Shown here piece after piece: positions 1 through 6,864 of a stretch of 11,957 bases of DNA. A model generated the notes under the pieces. The model was given only the letters and a program-made list of their open reading frames with translations, did not search any database and was not told the DNA's origin. The first letter of the stretch is position 1. Each line of letters opens with the position of its first letter. The translations under genes and the position numbers were made by a program. Source of the DNA: Faecalibacterium sp. (GTDB lineage Bacteria > Bacillota > Clostridia > Oscillospirales > Ruminococcaceae); NCBI GenBank assembly GCA_017483235.1, contig JAFULE010000041.1:1-11957 (forward strand), in the 5' to 3' direction.

Positions 1-458
1 CAGACCATACCGCGGCTGCCTGCCCCATGGGCCAGTGCCAATGCGGCGCGTGCAACGACCTGTGGGTCAGCTGCGGTATCGCCGATCACCTCGAAAGCCT
101 CGGTCTGCAGTACATCGCCGGCCAGAAGAGCGATGGTTTCGTCAAAGGCCTTGTGACAGGAAGGCCGGCCGCGGCGCATGTCGTCGTTATCCATGCAGGG
201 CAGATCATCGTGGATGAGCGAATAGCAGTGCAGCATTTCCACTGCGGCAGCAAATCGTGCCGCGGCGTTGCTGTCGCCCCCCAGCATATCACATACCGCC
301 ATGACCAGAACCGCACGCACACGCTTGCCGCCGCCCAGCAAACTATACCGGGCAGCCTGACAAACACGGCTTTCTTCGGGCAGATACTGCTGTGCGCAGG
401 CTTCCAGCGCCTGATTTGCCGCCGAGAGATATGCGGCATACTGCTGCTGATAGGTCAT
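1..458 (-). CDS. ispA: Farnesyl diphosphate synthase (class II polyprenyl synthetase), 3' end cut by window edge
   Basis: Condenses isopentenyl diphosphate with dimethylallyl/geranyl diphosphate to give farnesyl diphosphate, feeding undecaprenyl and other isoprenoid synthesis in the cytosol. Only the first 152 residues are present; the gene leaves the window at position 1. Seen directly: the GGGKRVR substrate-binding motif at residues 42-48 and the first Asp-rich motif DDLPCMD at 84-90, followed by NDDMRRGRP, as in bacterial IspA proteins. The second Asp-rich motif lies outside the window. The ATG at 458 is preceded by a clear GGGGAGGAG ribosome site that lies in the last codons of xseB, and only 5 bases separate it from the xseB stop. 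The place after xseA-xseB is the usual one for ispA in Bacillota, which supports the short-chain FPP synthase assignment over a long-chain synthase. Chain length of the product is inferred from family likeness. Confidence 0.93.
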   Translation of the reverse strand, partial: MTYQQQYAAYLSAANQALEACAQQYLPEESRVCQAARYSLLGGGKRVRAVLVMAVCDMLGGDSNAAARFAAAVEMLHCYSLIHDDLPCMDNDDMRRGRPSCHKAFDETIALLAGDVLQTEAFEVIGDTAADPQVVARAALALAHGAGSRGMV

Positions 459-463
459 ACGGT

Positions 464-682
464 TCACTCCTCCCCTGCTTGTTTTCCGGCGGCAAGGCGG
501 GCATCGATCTGTTCCACTTCCTGCCGGGCATTGTCCAATGTGGTGTTGCAATATTCGATCAGTGCAGCCGCTTCCGCATACAATTTTACCGTGTCGGCAA
601 GCGGAGTGGCCTCGTCCGAAATTTTAGCCAGAAGCTCTTCCAAACGGGCAATGGCTGCTTCAAAGTTTTTGGGGGTCTTCAT
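464..682 (-). CDS. xseB: Exodeoxyribonuclease VII small subunit
   Basis: Small helical subunit of exonuclease VII, which degrades single-stranded DNA to short oligonucleotides together with XseA. The 72-residue product has the usual family length. It has the typical N-terminal pattern NFEAAIARLEELLAKI followed by a leucine-rich second helix (about residues 28-58), and ends in an acidic tail. The ATG at 682 lies inside the end of xseA (23-base overlap), so translation is probably coupled to the large subunit. ispA follows after 5 bases. No promoter is visible; expression is most likely from the operon promoter ahead of asp23. Confidence 0.93.
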   Translation of the reverse strand: MKTPKNFEAAIARLEELLAKISDEATPLADTVKLYAEAAALIEYCNTTLDNARQEVEQIDARLAAGKQAGEE

Positions 683-1889
683 ATATGGTATTCTCCTCTA
701 CGGTTTCCACCAGACAATGTGCGGTATGACGTACACCGGCCACCAGTAATTTTTGACCAGGCTGAAGCCAGTCTGCTGTGGTCACAGTGCCGTCTTCCGT
801 TTGCAGCAGTGTATAACCGCGTGCCAGCGTGTGATAAGGCGAAAGAGATGCAGCCAGTGCCGCCGCGTGCGAAAGCCGCTGTGTGCGCATGCGCATTGCA
901 CCGGCAGATGCGCTGCCCAGCTGGCGTTGTAAATCATGCAAGGCAGCCTTTTTTTCGGCATGGTGCTGCTGCATCTGTTCGAAAAAAAACTGCTGCGGAT
1001 AGCCGTCAAGTTCATTATAGCATATCTGCAGACGGTTTTGCATATTTTTATGAATATTTTGCCGCAGATTGAATATTCTTTGCCGCAGCTCTGCAACGTC
1101 CGGTACAGCAAGCTCGGCCGCAGCCGAAGGGGTAGGTGCGCGCAGATCGGCAACGAAATCCAGAATGGTAAAATCGATCTCATGGCCGATTGCACTGATC
1201 AGCGGCGTTTTGCAGCGGTAGGCTGCGCGTGCGATCACTTCGGCATTGAATACCCACAAATCTTCCCTGCTGCCGCCGCCGCGGGCCACAATGATCACGT
1301 CTGCCCTTTTGCTGCGGTCCAGTGTATCGATGGCTGCCGCAATTTGGCCGGCAGCTTCAAAGCCCTGTACCCCCACCGGACATAGCAGGATCTTTGCCAG
1401 CGGCCAGCGACGGGAGGTCACCTGCAGAATATCCTGCAGTGCTGCACCGGTTTTGCTGGTGACCACGCCAATGCAGCCCGGCTGGGTCGGGATCGGTTTT
1501 TTGTGTGCCGGGTCAAACAGACCTTCCCGGGCCAGCTTTTCCTTCAGTTGTTCAAATGCCAGCTGCATGCTGCCGATGCCATCGGGAAACATCTCGTTGA
1601 CATAGATCTGGAACGCACCGTCCCGCTCATACAACGTTGCACGACAGCGCACGATCACACGCATGCCCTCCTGCGGGCGGAAAGCCAGTCGGCGGGCATC
1701 GGTTTTGAACATAACAGCGCGGACACTGCTGGCTTCGTCGCGCAAAGAAAAATAGCAGTGTCCGCTTTTTGAATTCTGAACAAAATTGGCGATCTCACCC
1801 CGCAGGGCAAGGTCAAATAAAACGTCGCTGGTGTCCAGCAGCGTTTTTACATAACGATTCAGTACCGATACGCTGATCACTTCAGCCAT
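660..1889 (-). CDS. xseA: Exodeoxyribonuclease VII large subunit
   Basis: Catalytic subunit of exonuclease VII (ssDNA exonuclease acting 5'-3' and 3'-5'), involved in repair and recombination. The product is 409 residues. Residues about 5-100 form the OB-fold DNA-binding domain (ISVSVLNRYVKTLL, then GEIANF and GHCYFSLRD). The catalytic domain carries RGGGSREDL at 203-211, GHEIDFT at 235-241 and LRAPTPSAAAEL at 249-260. D153, R203, H236 and D239 match, from memory, the catalytic residues D155, R205, H238 and D241 of E. coli XseA. Residues about 265-345 are helical, probably coiled coil, and LARGYTLL at 355-362 marks the C-terminal segment. I chose the ATG at 1889 because it starts the family N-terminus (MAEVISV) and has an AGAGAGG ribosome site; the frame stays open upstream, but that part overlaps the preceding gene. 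It overlaps the TsaD-like gene by 8 bases and xseB by 23. Confidence 0.95.
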   Translation of the reverse strand: MAEVISVSVLNRYVKTLLDTSDVLFDLALRGEIANFVQNSKSGHCYFSLRDEASSVRAVMFKTDARRLAFRPQEGMRVIVRCRATLYERDGAFQIYVNEMFPDGIGSMQLAFEQLKEKLAREGLFDPAHKKPIPTQPGCIGVVTSKTGAALQDILQVTSRRWPLAKILLCPVGVQGFEAAGQIAAAIDTLDRSKRADVIIVARGGGSREDLWVFNAEVIARAAYRCKTPLISAIGHEIDFTILDFVADLRAPTPSAAAELAVPDVAELRQRIFNLRQNIHKNMQNRLQICYNELDGYPQQFFFEQMQQHHAEKKAALHDLQRQLGSASAGAMRMRTQRLSHAAALAASLSPYHTLARGYTLLQTEDGTVTTADWLQPGQKLLVAGVRHTAHCLVETVEENTIYEDPQKL

Positions 1890-2814
1890 GCGAAAGAACC
1901 TCTCTGGCAGCCAGCAGGGCCACACCAATGGCGTTGTCGCTGGAAAATTTACCCGGCACAAACTGAACCTTGGGCAGCCGCGCGGTGACGTATTGACGAA
2001 TGATGTCGCTGCTCATTACGCCGCCGGCACAAACCACCGGCAGACCGGGATGCTGCTGCAAGGCTTCACGGGTCATTTTTACCACCGTTTCGCCCACACA
2101 CAGCAGACAATATTTGCACACGTATTCCGGGCTTTTGCCCTCCGCCAGCAGCTTTGTGCACTGATTTTCCAGCCCGGAAAGGCTGCAGTTCAGCCCCTTG
2201 ACGCTGGCCTTAGGGCGGATGACTTCGCTGCACTGTGCCGCAAGACGGGAAACCTCCACACCGGCCGGAAAACCAAATCCAAGCTTTACGCCCACGCGAT
2301 CCACCGCCTGCCCTGCATACAAATCGGTACTGGTGCCGATCAGATCGATGGTTTTGACCCGATCGCACAACAGCAGATCGGTGGTGCCACCCGAAATGTG
2401 AAACAGCAGCACCGGCTGTTCAAAGTATTCCTCATGTCCTGCTGCAAACAGCGCAGCAGCAGCATGTCCCTGCTGGTGGGTGGTACGCACCAACGGGATC
2501 TTTTTCGCCGCAGCAATGGCAGTTGCTGCACTGACGCCTGCCAGAAAACAGGGCATATAGCTGCCTTCGGCCGGGCGGGGTTTTTCGGATACACCCACCG
2601 CATCGATGGCCGAAAGATCACACTGTGCCTCCAATTGGCGAAACAGTTCGGGCAATGCAGCCGTATGGTGAAACAGTGCATCGCTTTGCCGCAGGCCCAG
2701 CTGACCCTCTTTTACCGGCAAAAAGCGCTTGATATCACAAACAACCCCTCCGGCGGTATCAAATACTGCCAGAGAGGTTGCGTAATTGCTGGTATCGATT
2801 CCAAGAGTGAGCAT
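1882..2814 (-). CDS. TsaD/Kae1-like domain protein (divergent paralogue; often called O-sialoglycoprotein endopeptidase or peptidase M22)
   Basis: A 310-residue ASKHA-fold protein of the TsaD/Kae1 family. Canonical TsaD transfers threonylcarbamoyl to A37 of tRNAs with TsaB and TsaE. Seen here: an N-terminal phosphate-binding strand GIDTSNYATS (5-14) in place of GIETSCDET; H113-Q-Q-G-H117 keeping the two metal-ligand histidines but with Gln where TsaD has Glu (HxEGH); SGGTTDL (141-147) in place of SGGHT; AGQAVDRVGVKLGF (167-180) like GEAFDKVAKLLG; and GGV (264-266) with SSDNA (291-295) near the C-terminus. Nucleotide and metal sites therefore look kept, but the protein is well away from canonical TsaD. 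It is also shorter than the usual 330-345 residues. It is most likely a clostridial paralogue of unknown function, with the true tsaD elsewhere in the genome. The start is 2 bases after the nusB stop with a GAAGAAGG ribosome site; the end overlaps xseA by 8 bases. The position, where B. subtilis has folD, suggests co-expression with housekeeping genes. Confidence 0.85.
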   Translation of the reverse strand: MLTLGIDTSNYATSLAVFDTAGGVVCDIKRFLPVKEGQLGLRQSDALFHHTAALPELFRQLEAQCDLSAIDAVGVSEKPRPAEGSYMPCFLAGVSAATAIAAAKKIPLVRTTHQQGHAAAALFAAGHEEYFEQPVLLFHISGGTTDLLLCDRVKTIDLIGTSTDLYAGQAVDRVGVKLGFGFPAGVEVSRLAAQCSEVIRPKASVKGLNCSLSGLENQCTKLLAEGKSPEYVCKYCLLCVGETVVKMTREALQQHPGLPVVCAGGVMSSDIIRQYVTARLPKVQFVPGKFSSDNAIGVALLAAREVLSHG

Positions 2815-2816
2815 AA

Positions 2817-3263
2817 TCAGCCTTCTTCGGCTGCGACAGCATCCTCGTCGACCAGATTCAGGTCGCGTACAACGCTGCCCAGCAAGCCGTTTACGAATTG
2901 ATAATCTTCTTCATCGCCGTACTTCTTGGTCAACTCAACTGCTTCGTTGATGGCAACGCCGGGCTTCTTTTCCACATACAGCATCTCTGCCAGAGCAATG
3001 CGCATGGCAGTAAGCGAAACGCGGGGCAGACGCTCCATCGTCCAGTTGCGCAGACGATCGCGAATCAGATCGTCCACCTCGGCAGAATGATCGTAATAGG
3101 CACACAGCAGCAGTTCGCCATAGGTATCGACCGGGTGTTCTTCGTCCTGCTCGCGGTTCAGTGCCAGCACATCTTCCAGAGCGAGATCGCCAAAAGTTGC
3201 GGAAAACGCCAGCAGAAACGCATTTTCACGTGCTTCGCGGCGGGGCAAGGTGTTGTTATGCAT
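2817..3263 (-). CDS. nusB: Transcription antitermination factor NusB
   Basis: Binds boxA RNA with NusE (ribosomal protein S10) in antitermination of rRNA operons. The 148-residue all-helical product has the Arg-rich RNA-binding start RREAREN (residues 8-14) and the C-terminal family signature AINEAVELTKKYGDEE...FVNGLLGSVVRD. It ends in a short acidic tail (DEDAVAAEEG) longer than in many homologues. I chose the ATG at 3263, which has an AGAGGA ribosome site at correct spacing, over a GTG six codons upstream that lies in the ribosome-site region. asp23 lies upstream, with a 78-base gap that holds a strong hairpin. The TsaD-like gene follows 2 bases after the stop, so it is probably translated together with nusB. 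Confidence 0.94.
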   Translation of the reverse strand: MHNNTLPRREARENAFLLAFSATFGDLALEDVLALNREQDEEHPVDTYGELLLCAYYDHSAEVDDLIRDRLRNWTMERLPRVSLTAMRIALAEMLYVEKKPGVAINEAVELTKKYGDEEDYQFVNGLLGSVVRDLNLVDEDAVAAEEG

Positions 3264-3284
3264 AGGTTTCCTCTCACACACAAG

Positions 3285-3316
3285 GCCGCCTATCCCCCGC
3301 TTTGGGGAAAGGCGGC
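3285..3316 (-). other. Strong hairpin in the asp23-nusB leader, no U-tract
   Basis: Inverted repeat with 13-base arms (3285-3297 and 3304-3316), one A-A mismatch and a 6-base loop; the arms contain GCCGCCT and AGGCGGC plus a run of C against a run of G. It begins 25 bases after the asp23 stop and ends just ahead of the nusB ribosome site. In the direction of transcription it is followed by CTTGTGTG, not a run of T, so it is not a classic intrinsic terminator. It may be an RNA processing or stability element, or a weak attenuator that sets nusB expression relative to asp23. Confidence 0.6.
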
Positions 3317-3341
3317 AATATTTTACCGTTGTTTTCAGGGC

Positions 3342-3710
3342 TTATTCTTCCTCGGGCTGCGGCAGCGCCACACCGGCAATAACCAGATTGACACGGCCAA
3401 CTGCCACGTTGGTCATATTCTGCACCGAAGACTTGACATTCTCCTGCACCTTTTCCGAGATGGCAGGAATGCGGGTGCCGTAATTGACCACCAGCTGAAC
3501 GGTGATCTCGGCAATGCCGTCATGCATTTCCACTTCTACAGGGGGCTGCAGACTGACGATTTCCAAAAGTTCCTTCATTTTGCGCTGATTCCCGCAGGCA
3601 ACATCAGCAACACCTTCAACCTCCAGTGCGGCGCACTTGGCGATTTTGGCGATTACATCGGTAGAAATCTGCAGGCTTCCGCCAACCAGATTGTTGTTCA
3701 GCACTTCCAT
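3342..3710 (-). CDS. Asp23/Gls24 family envelope stress protein, YqhY type
   Basis: A 122-residue member of the Asp23 (DUF322) family. In B. subtilis the paralogue YqhY sits between accBC and nusB and has been linked to control of acetyl-CoA carboxylase; related Asp23 proteins are membrane-associated stress proteins. Seen here: the N-terminal LQISTDVIAKIAKCAALEVEGVADV and the C-terminal NVKSSVQNMTNVAVGRVNLVIAGV, both characteristic of the family. There is no membrane segment. The ATG at 3710 has a strong CAGGAGGA ribosome site. It is the first gene after a good vegetative promoter (3755-3783), so it probably opens the asp23-nusB-xseA-xseB-ispA transcript. Unlike in Bacillus, accB and accC are not adjacent, so a link to fatty-acid synthesis is not supported by context here. 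Confidence 0.9.
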   Translation of the reverse strand: MEVLNNNLVGGSLQISTDVIAKIAKCAALEVEGVADVACGNQRKMKELLEIVSLQPPVEVEMHDGIAEITVQLVVNYGTRIPAISEKVQENVKSSVQNMTNVAVGRVNLVIAGVALPQPEEE

Positions 3711-3754
3711 AATACAGTCCTCCTGTAAATATACTGCACGAATTGCTACGATAT

Positions 3755-3783
3755 ATTATAGCATTTTTCCGTGCGCATCACAA
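3755..3783 (-). promoter_or_regulatory. Predicted sigma-A promoter with extended -10, driving asp23-nusB operon
   Basis: On the minus strand the -10 is TATAAT (3755-3760), preceded by TGC to make an extended -10 (TGCTATAAT). The -35 is TTGTGA (3778-3783, four of six to TTGACA), with a 17-base spacer. The predicted start is near 3748, leaving a leader of about 35-40 bases with the asp23 ribosome site. It lies entirely in the gap after the spoIIIAH stop. Confidence 0.8.
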
Positions 3784-3788
3784 GCATT

Positions 3789-4424
3789 TTACTTGACTTC
3801 CACCACAGTAATATCCTGTGCGGTCAAATTGCTGCATTTGCTCAGCACAATATCCCGAATCTGGGCTACCTGTGCAGCTTCCAGTGGGTTGCCGCTGGTC
3901 ATCACTGTTAAATCTGCCCCCTGCTGCTGCAAAAAGCATACACAGTCCGCCATGCCCTTTGCCTTGATCAGGGTCTCGATCTCGTTTTCGAGGGTGAGAT
4001 TTTCCAGATATTGTTTCAGTTCTGCGGTAAGCTGGTTTTTATCCGCTTCGCTCAATGCAGTGTTTTTCAGCGCCTTCTGGATCTTATCCATAGCATCGTC
4101 GTAGCTTTTCTGACGCGAAAGTCTCGCCTGCTCAAAAAATTCAAGGTCACTTTTCTTTGATACACTGACCAGCTGTGCCTCACCGTAGATCTTATCGGCA
4201 GCTTCCAGTGCTTCCTGCTCGGTCTGCAGCGGATCGGTAAGGGTTACCGCCGTTTCCAGTGCCTGCTCTTGCTGTTCCACCGGGGCCGAAACCTGCAGCG
4301 AACTTTCATCAAGGGTCGTGTCGGTGCGGGCATACTCCCAGTTCAGGTAAACCGCCACTCCAAGCGCTACCACAAGGGTAAGCGCAGTGACCTTTCGGGT
4401 GTTTTCATAGCCAGAATTTCGCAT
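3789..4424 (-). CDS. spoIIIAH: Stage III sporulation protein AH
   Basis: Mother-cell membrane protein whose extracellular domain faces the intermembrane space. In B. subtilis it forms a ring that docks with forespore SpoIIQ, linking the two cells. The product is 211 residues. Residues about 12-28 (VTALTLVVALGVAVYLN) are a single membrane anchor. A variable acidic linker follows, then the conserved region YGEAQLVSVSKKSDLEFFEQARLSRQKSYDDA (80-111) and a long helix, then the YscJ/FliF-type ring-building fold (about 145-211, ending QDITVVEVK). The ATG at 4424 has a GGGAGGAA ribosome site. It starts 22 bases after spoIIIAG, is the last spoIIIA gene, and is not followed by a visible terminator. Its forespore partner (SpoIIQ or a LytM-type replacement, as in many Clostridia) is not in the window. 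Confidence 0.94.
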   Translation of the reverse strand: MRNSGYENTRKVTALTLVVALGVAVYLNWEYARTDTTLDESSLQVSAPVEQQEQALETAVTLTDPLQTEQEALEAADKIYGEAQLVSVSKKSDLEFFEQARLSRQKSYDDAMDKIQKALKNTALSEADKNQLTAELKQYLENLTLENEIETLIKAKGMADCVCFLQQQGADLTVMTSGNPLEAAQVAQIRDIVLSKCSNLTAQDITVVEVK

Positions 4425-4446
4425 AAGATCGGTTCCTCCCGTTTGT

Positions 4447-4950
4447 TTATTTCATTTGCTGTACACTGATACGATTGGTGGAAATGTCCAGAAGCGCGGC
4501 AAGTACTTCGGTAATGCGGGCAATCACGGTGATCTCTCCCCCGCCCTGACAGATCACTGCCACGCCGTTTACTGCGGGTACAAGGGTGGTTTGCTGCAAT
4601 GCCGTTCCGTTGCTGAGCAGTACGTGATCCTGATGTGCTTCGCCGCTGCCGGTGTAGCTGGTGTCTGTTGCGAAAACAGCTTGCTCGGAAGAAGACAGGG
4701 TTACCATCACCTGCACCTGTCCCACGCCTGCCATCTGCCCCAGCAACTGCTCAAGCCTCTGTTCCAGTTGCTGCTCATACAGCAGTTGCTCGCCGGACGC
4801 GCTGCTCTCAGCCAGTTGTACAGCGGGCAATTCTTTCTGCTGTGGCCAGAATTCGGAAAGCAACAGCAACAGCATGCCGGCGATGCCCAGTCCAAACAGA
4901 AGCTTGGGATCTGCTTTCTGCAAAAGCTCATTCCAGTTATCTTTCTTCAT
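4447..4950 (-). CDS. spoIIIAG: Stage III sporulation protein AG
   Basis: Ring-forming component of the mother cell-forespore channel; the B. subtilis protein forms a large homo-oligomeric ring. The product is 167 residues. There is one membrane anchor at about 17-34 (LLFGLGIAGMLLLLLSEF), a Gln/Glu-rich helix at 55-72, and the ring-building domain starting GVGQVQVMVTLSSSEQAVFATD (76-97). It ends with the family pattern PAVNGVAVICQGGGE (125-139) and ALLDISTNRISVQQMK. The ATG at 4950 overlaps the end of spoIIIAF by 14 bases. A TTG two codons upstream (4956) is an alternative, but an AAAGGA site is spaced better for the ATG. spoIIIAH follows after 22 bases. Confidence 0.94.
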   Translation of the reverse strand: MKKDNWNELLQKADPKLLFGLGIAGMLLLLLSEFWPQQKELPAVQLAESSASGEQLLYEQQLEQRLEQLLGQMAGVGQVQVMVTLSSSEQAVFATDTSYTGSGEAHQDHVLLSNGTALQQTTLVPAVNGVAVICQGGGEITVIARITEVLAALLDISTNRISVQQMK

Positions 4951-5416
4951 TTTCAATAGAATCCTTTGTTTTGAATTGGATCCTGACAGGCTGCAGTTCC
5001 TGCTGCAAACGCCGGGTCAGCTGCTCTTTTTCCTGCTCGGACAGCGCAGTTTCGGTAACAAGAACGATTTCCTGCACATAGGTTCCGGTTTTATCCTGTG
5101 CAAGGACAAGTTCAACCTGCGGCACTGCCAGTTCTGTTTGATAATGCTGTGCCAGTTGTTCTTCGCTTTGGGCCAGAACCCGGTCTGAAAAGCTGGTTGC
5201 CTGCCCCGGCTGTGCCGTGACCGCCGGCTGCTGCAGCTGCGGCAGTTCTGCGGCAAACACCGGCACAGCGGAAAGCAGCGTTACCAAAATATATAATCCG
5301 GCAATGGCGTTTATGCATCGGCGGGCACTGCCCTGCGGCATCAATCGAATCAGGATACCGCTGATCATACAGGCCGCACAAAAGGCCGCAGCGGCTGATT
5401 TTATTGCCTGCAGCAT
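4937..5416 (-). CDS. spoIIIAF: Stage III sporulation protein AF
   Basis: Membrane protein of the SpoIIIA complex with a ring-building-type soluble domain. The product is 159 residues. It has two N-terminal membrane segments (about 6-25 and 36-55) flanking the conserved LMPQGSARRCINAIAGLYILVTLL pattern (25-48). A Gln/Pro-rich stretch follows (58-75), then a soluble alpha/beta domain (about 80-155) ending in a charged tail. The start at 5416 is 6 bases after the spoIIIAE stop, with a G-rich ribosome site (GGGGGGAT). The end overlaps spoIIIAG by 14 bases, so the two are probably translationally coupled. Confidence 0.92.
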   Translation of the reverse strand: MLQAIKSAAAAFCAACMISGILIRLMPQGSARRCINAIAGLYILVTLLSAVPVFAAELPQLQQPAVTAQPGQATSFSDRVLAQSEEQLAQHYQTELAVPQVELVLAQDKTGTYVQEIVLVTETALSEQEKEQLTRRLQQELQPVRIQFKTKDSIENEER

Positions 5417-5422
5417 TTCCGG

Positions 5423-6484
5423 TTATCCCCCCTTTCCGAATTGAAACATCAGCGCCGTTGCAGAAAATACCATGACAAAGAACAGTGCCGCCAGTGCACC
5501 AAGCACTGCAGCGGCCTGAGCAAGATGGTCCAGTACCTTGCGGCAGATGGTAAGATCAAACATGCGGGCCAGCAACGCCGTGCCCCGTAAACAAAGCATA
5601 TGGGTCAAACAACGCAGATACAGCGGTAAAAATTCGGCCCCAATCACCGCAATGGCGGAAAATCCCAGCCCCGAGCGCAGCACCGAACCGGCTGCAAGAA
5701 GGGTCTGGGTGGCGGCGGTGAGGGTCTGCCCCACGATTGGAACCGCCCCGGCGATCAGCTGCCCTGCCTGTACCGAAGCGGAATCGGCTGCTGTCGTGAA
5801 TACCCGCTGCACCCCCATTACTGCACAGAAAGCCAGTGCCGCAAGGTTTGCCAGCTTTCGAAGCCCGGTGCCCAGTACGCTGCCCAACGCAGCAGCTTCC
5901 TCACTTTCACTGATTGCACCGGCAGCACCCACCGCCAGAAAGATGGCCAGCACCGGCTGGGTAAACCGCTGCAGTATCCGGGCCAGAAGATTGATGTAAC
6001 TCAGAAAAAAGCCACTGTACACGGCTGCAGCTGTTGGCTGCCCTGTTGCCGCAACCACACCCGCAAACACCGGAATGAAAGCTGCCAGATAATTGCGCCA
6101 AGTAAGGATATTCTGCAGAAACTGACCACTCAGCCGAACAAGCGCTTCGGCCGACAGAACAAACACACCACAGCCGGCGATCAATTCCAGCAGAGATTGT
6201 CCTTTCAGCCCGGGCAGGTACAGAAAAATCATGCCGCTGAATGTCAAAAACAGTAGTAGTTTTGTATATGCAAGCAACTCGGTTTTCAGCTGCGCCCACA
6301 GTGTTTTTTCCAAAAGAGTGGTGATCGTACCAAAAGGATCGGCTGCAAATTGTTCGAGGGTAAATGGTGCCTGTGCCAGAAAGTCCTGCACCTGTCCGGT
6401 AAGATTTTCCGGCAGAAGTTCCTGTGCAAAGGCCGGTGATAAAAAAAGTGAAGCGTATGCCACAAAACAAAGGCACACACGCAT
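5423..6484 (-). CDS. spoIIIAE: Stage III sporulation protein AE
   Basis: Polytopic membrane protein of the SpoIIIA channel complex, essential for forespore development in B. subtilis. The 353-residue product starts with a signal-like segment (MRVCLCFVAYASLFLSPAFA, 1-20) followed by a short exported region. Several hydrophobic segments follow, at about 73-92, 99-118, 133-147, 176-191, 211-226, 243-266, 275-292 and 322-347. The family-typical AFIPVFAGVVAATGQPTAAA (135-154) and the segment around QLIAGAVPIVGQTL (242-255) are visible. The ATG at 6484 shares its A with the TAA stop of spoIIIAD (TAATG), a typical coupled junction. The frame stays open another 417 bases upstream, but that extension only overlaps spoIIIAD and has no family likeness. 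Confidence 0.94.
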   Translation of the reverse strand: MRVCLCFVAYASLFLSPAFAQELLPENLTGQVQDFLAQAPFTLEQFAADPFGTITTLLEKTLWAQLKTELLAYTKLLLFLTFSGMIFLYLPGLKGQSLLELIAGCGVFVLSAEALVRLSGQFLQNILTWRNYLAAFIPVFAGVVAATGQPTAAAVYSGFFLSYINLLARILQRFTQPVLAIFLAVGAAGAISESEEAAALGSVLGTGLRKLANLAALAFCAVMGVQRVFTTAADSASVQAGQLIAGAVPIVGQTLTAATQTLLAAGSVLRSGLGFSAIAVIGAEFLPLYLRCLTHMLCLRGTALLARMFDLTICRKVLDHLAQAAAVLGALAALFFVMVFSATALMFQFGKGG

Positions 6485-6864
6485 TAAGCCAGAAGCCCGG
6501 TAATCAGGGTGTAAAAGCTTTGAAGCAGCGGAAAAGCCGCCGCCAATGCCAGCCCTCGCCCTGCAGCGTCGATGCAATCGGCCACCGAAGTAAGGCCGTT
6601 GTCGCTGCACAGATCGCAGCACCATTGACTGCAAAACAGAATACCGGCCGCCTTGAGCAGGGCCTGAAATGCTTCGCTGTTTACGGCTTGTCCGATCTGC
6701 CAGATCCACCGGAACACCTCCATTCCCGCCGAGATCAGTAATGCGGCTGCCCCTAAAGATATTGCCACTGCCAGAACCGGCGCATACTGCGGCAAATAGC
6801 TTTTGAGCAGTGGATACAATACCCCTGCCGCCAGAGTAAGGGTAAATATTTGCAGCAAAGTCAT
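6484..6864 (-). CDS. spoIIIAD: Stage III sporulation protein AD
   Basis: Small polytopic membrane protein of the SpoIIIA complex; its exact role is unknown. The product is 126 residues with hydrophobic stretches at about 3-20, 31-49, 65-85 and 102-124. The central part CSDNGLTSVADCIDAAGR resembles the conserved CxDxG...AGR motif of SpoIIIAC/AD proteins. The ATG at 6864 overlaps the TGA of spoIIIAC (ATGA), and the stop overlaps the start of spoIIIAE by one base, so the three genes are probably translated as a chain. Confidence 0.93.
   Translation of the reverse strand: MTLLQIFTLTLAAGVLYPLLKSYLPQYAPVLAVAISLGAAALLISAGMEVFRWIWQIGQAVNSEAFQALLKAAGILFCSQWCCDLCSDNGLTSVADCIDAAGRGLALAAAFPLLQSFYTLITGLLA

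Noticed and set aside
1882..2814. Calling this gene tsaD outright
   Set aside because: Several signature positions differ from canonical TsaD (HxEGH, SGGHT, ETSCDET), so the symbol would overstate what the sequence shows.
1888..2901. Long plus-strand open frame (337 codons) opposite the TsaD-like gene
   Set aside because: Antisense to a well-supported gene with recognisable motifs; no domain seen in the plus-strand product and no convincing ribosome site.
3285..3316. Reading the asp23-nusB hairpin as an intrinsic terminator
   Set aside because: No T-run follows it on the minus strand; it is kept as a structured RNA element only.
2898..3728. Plus-strand open frame opposite nusB and asp23
   Set aside because: Both opposite genes are confidently identified; the plus-strand product has no family likeness.
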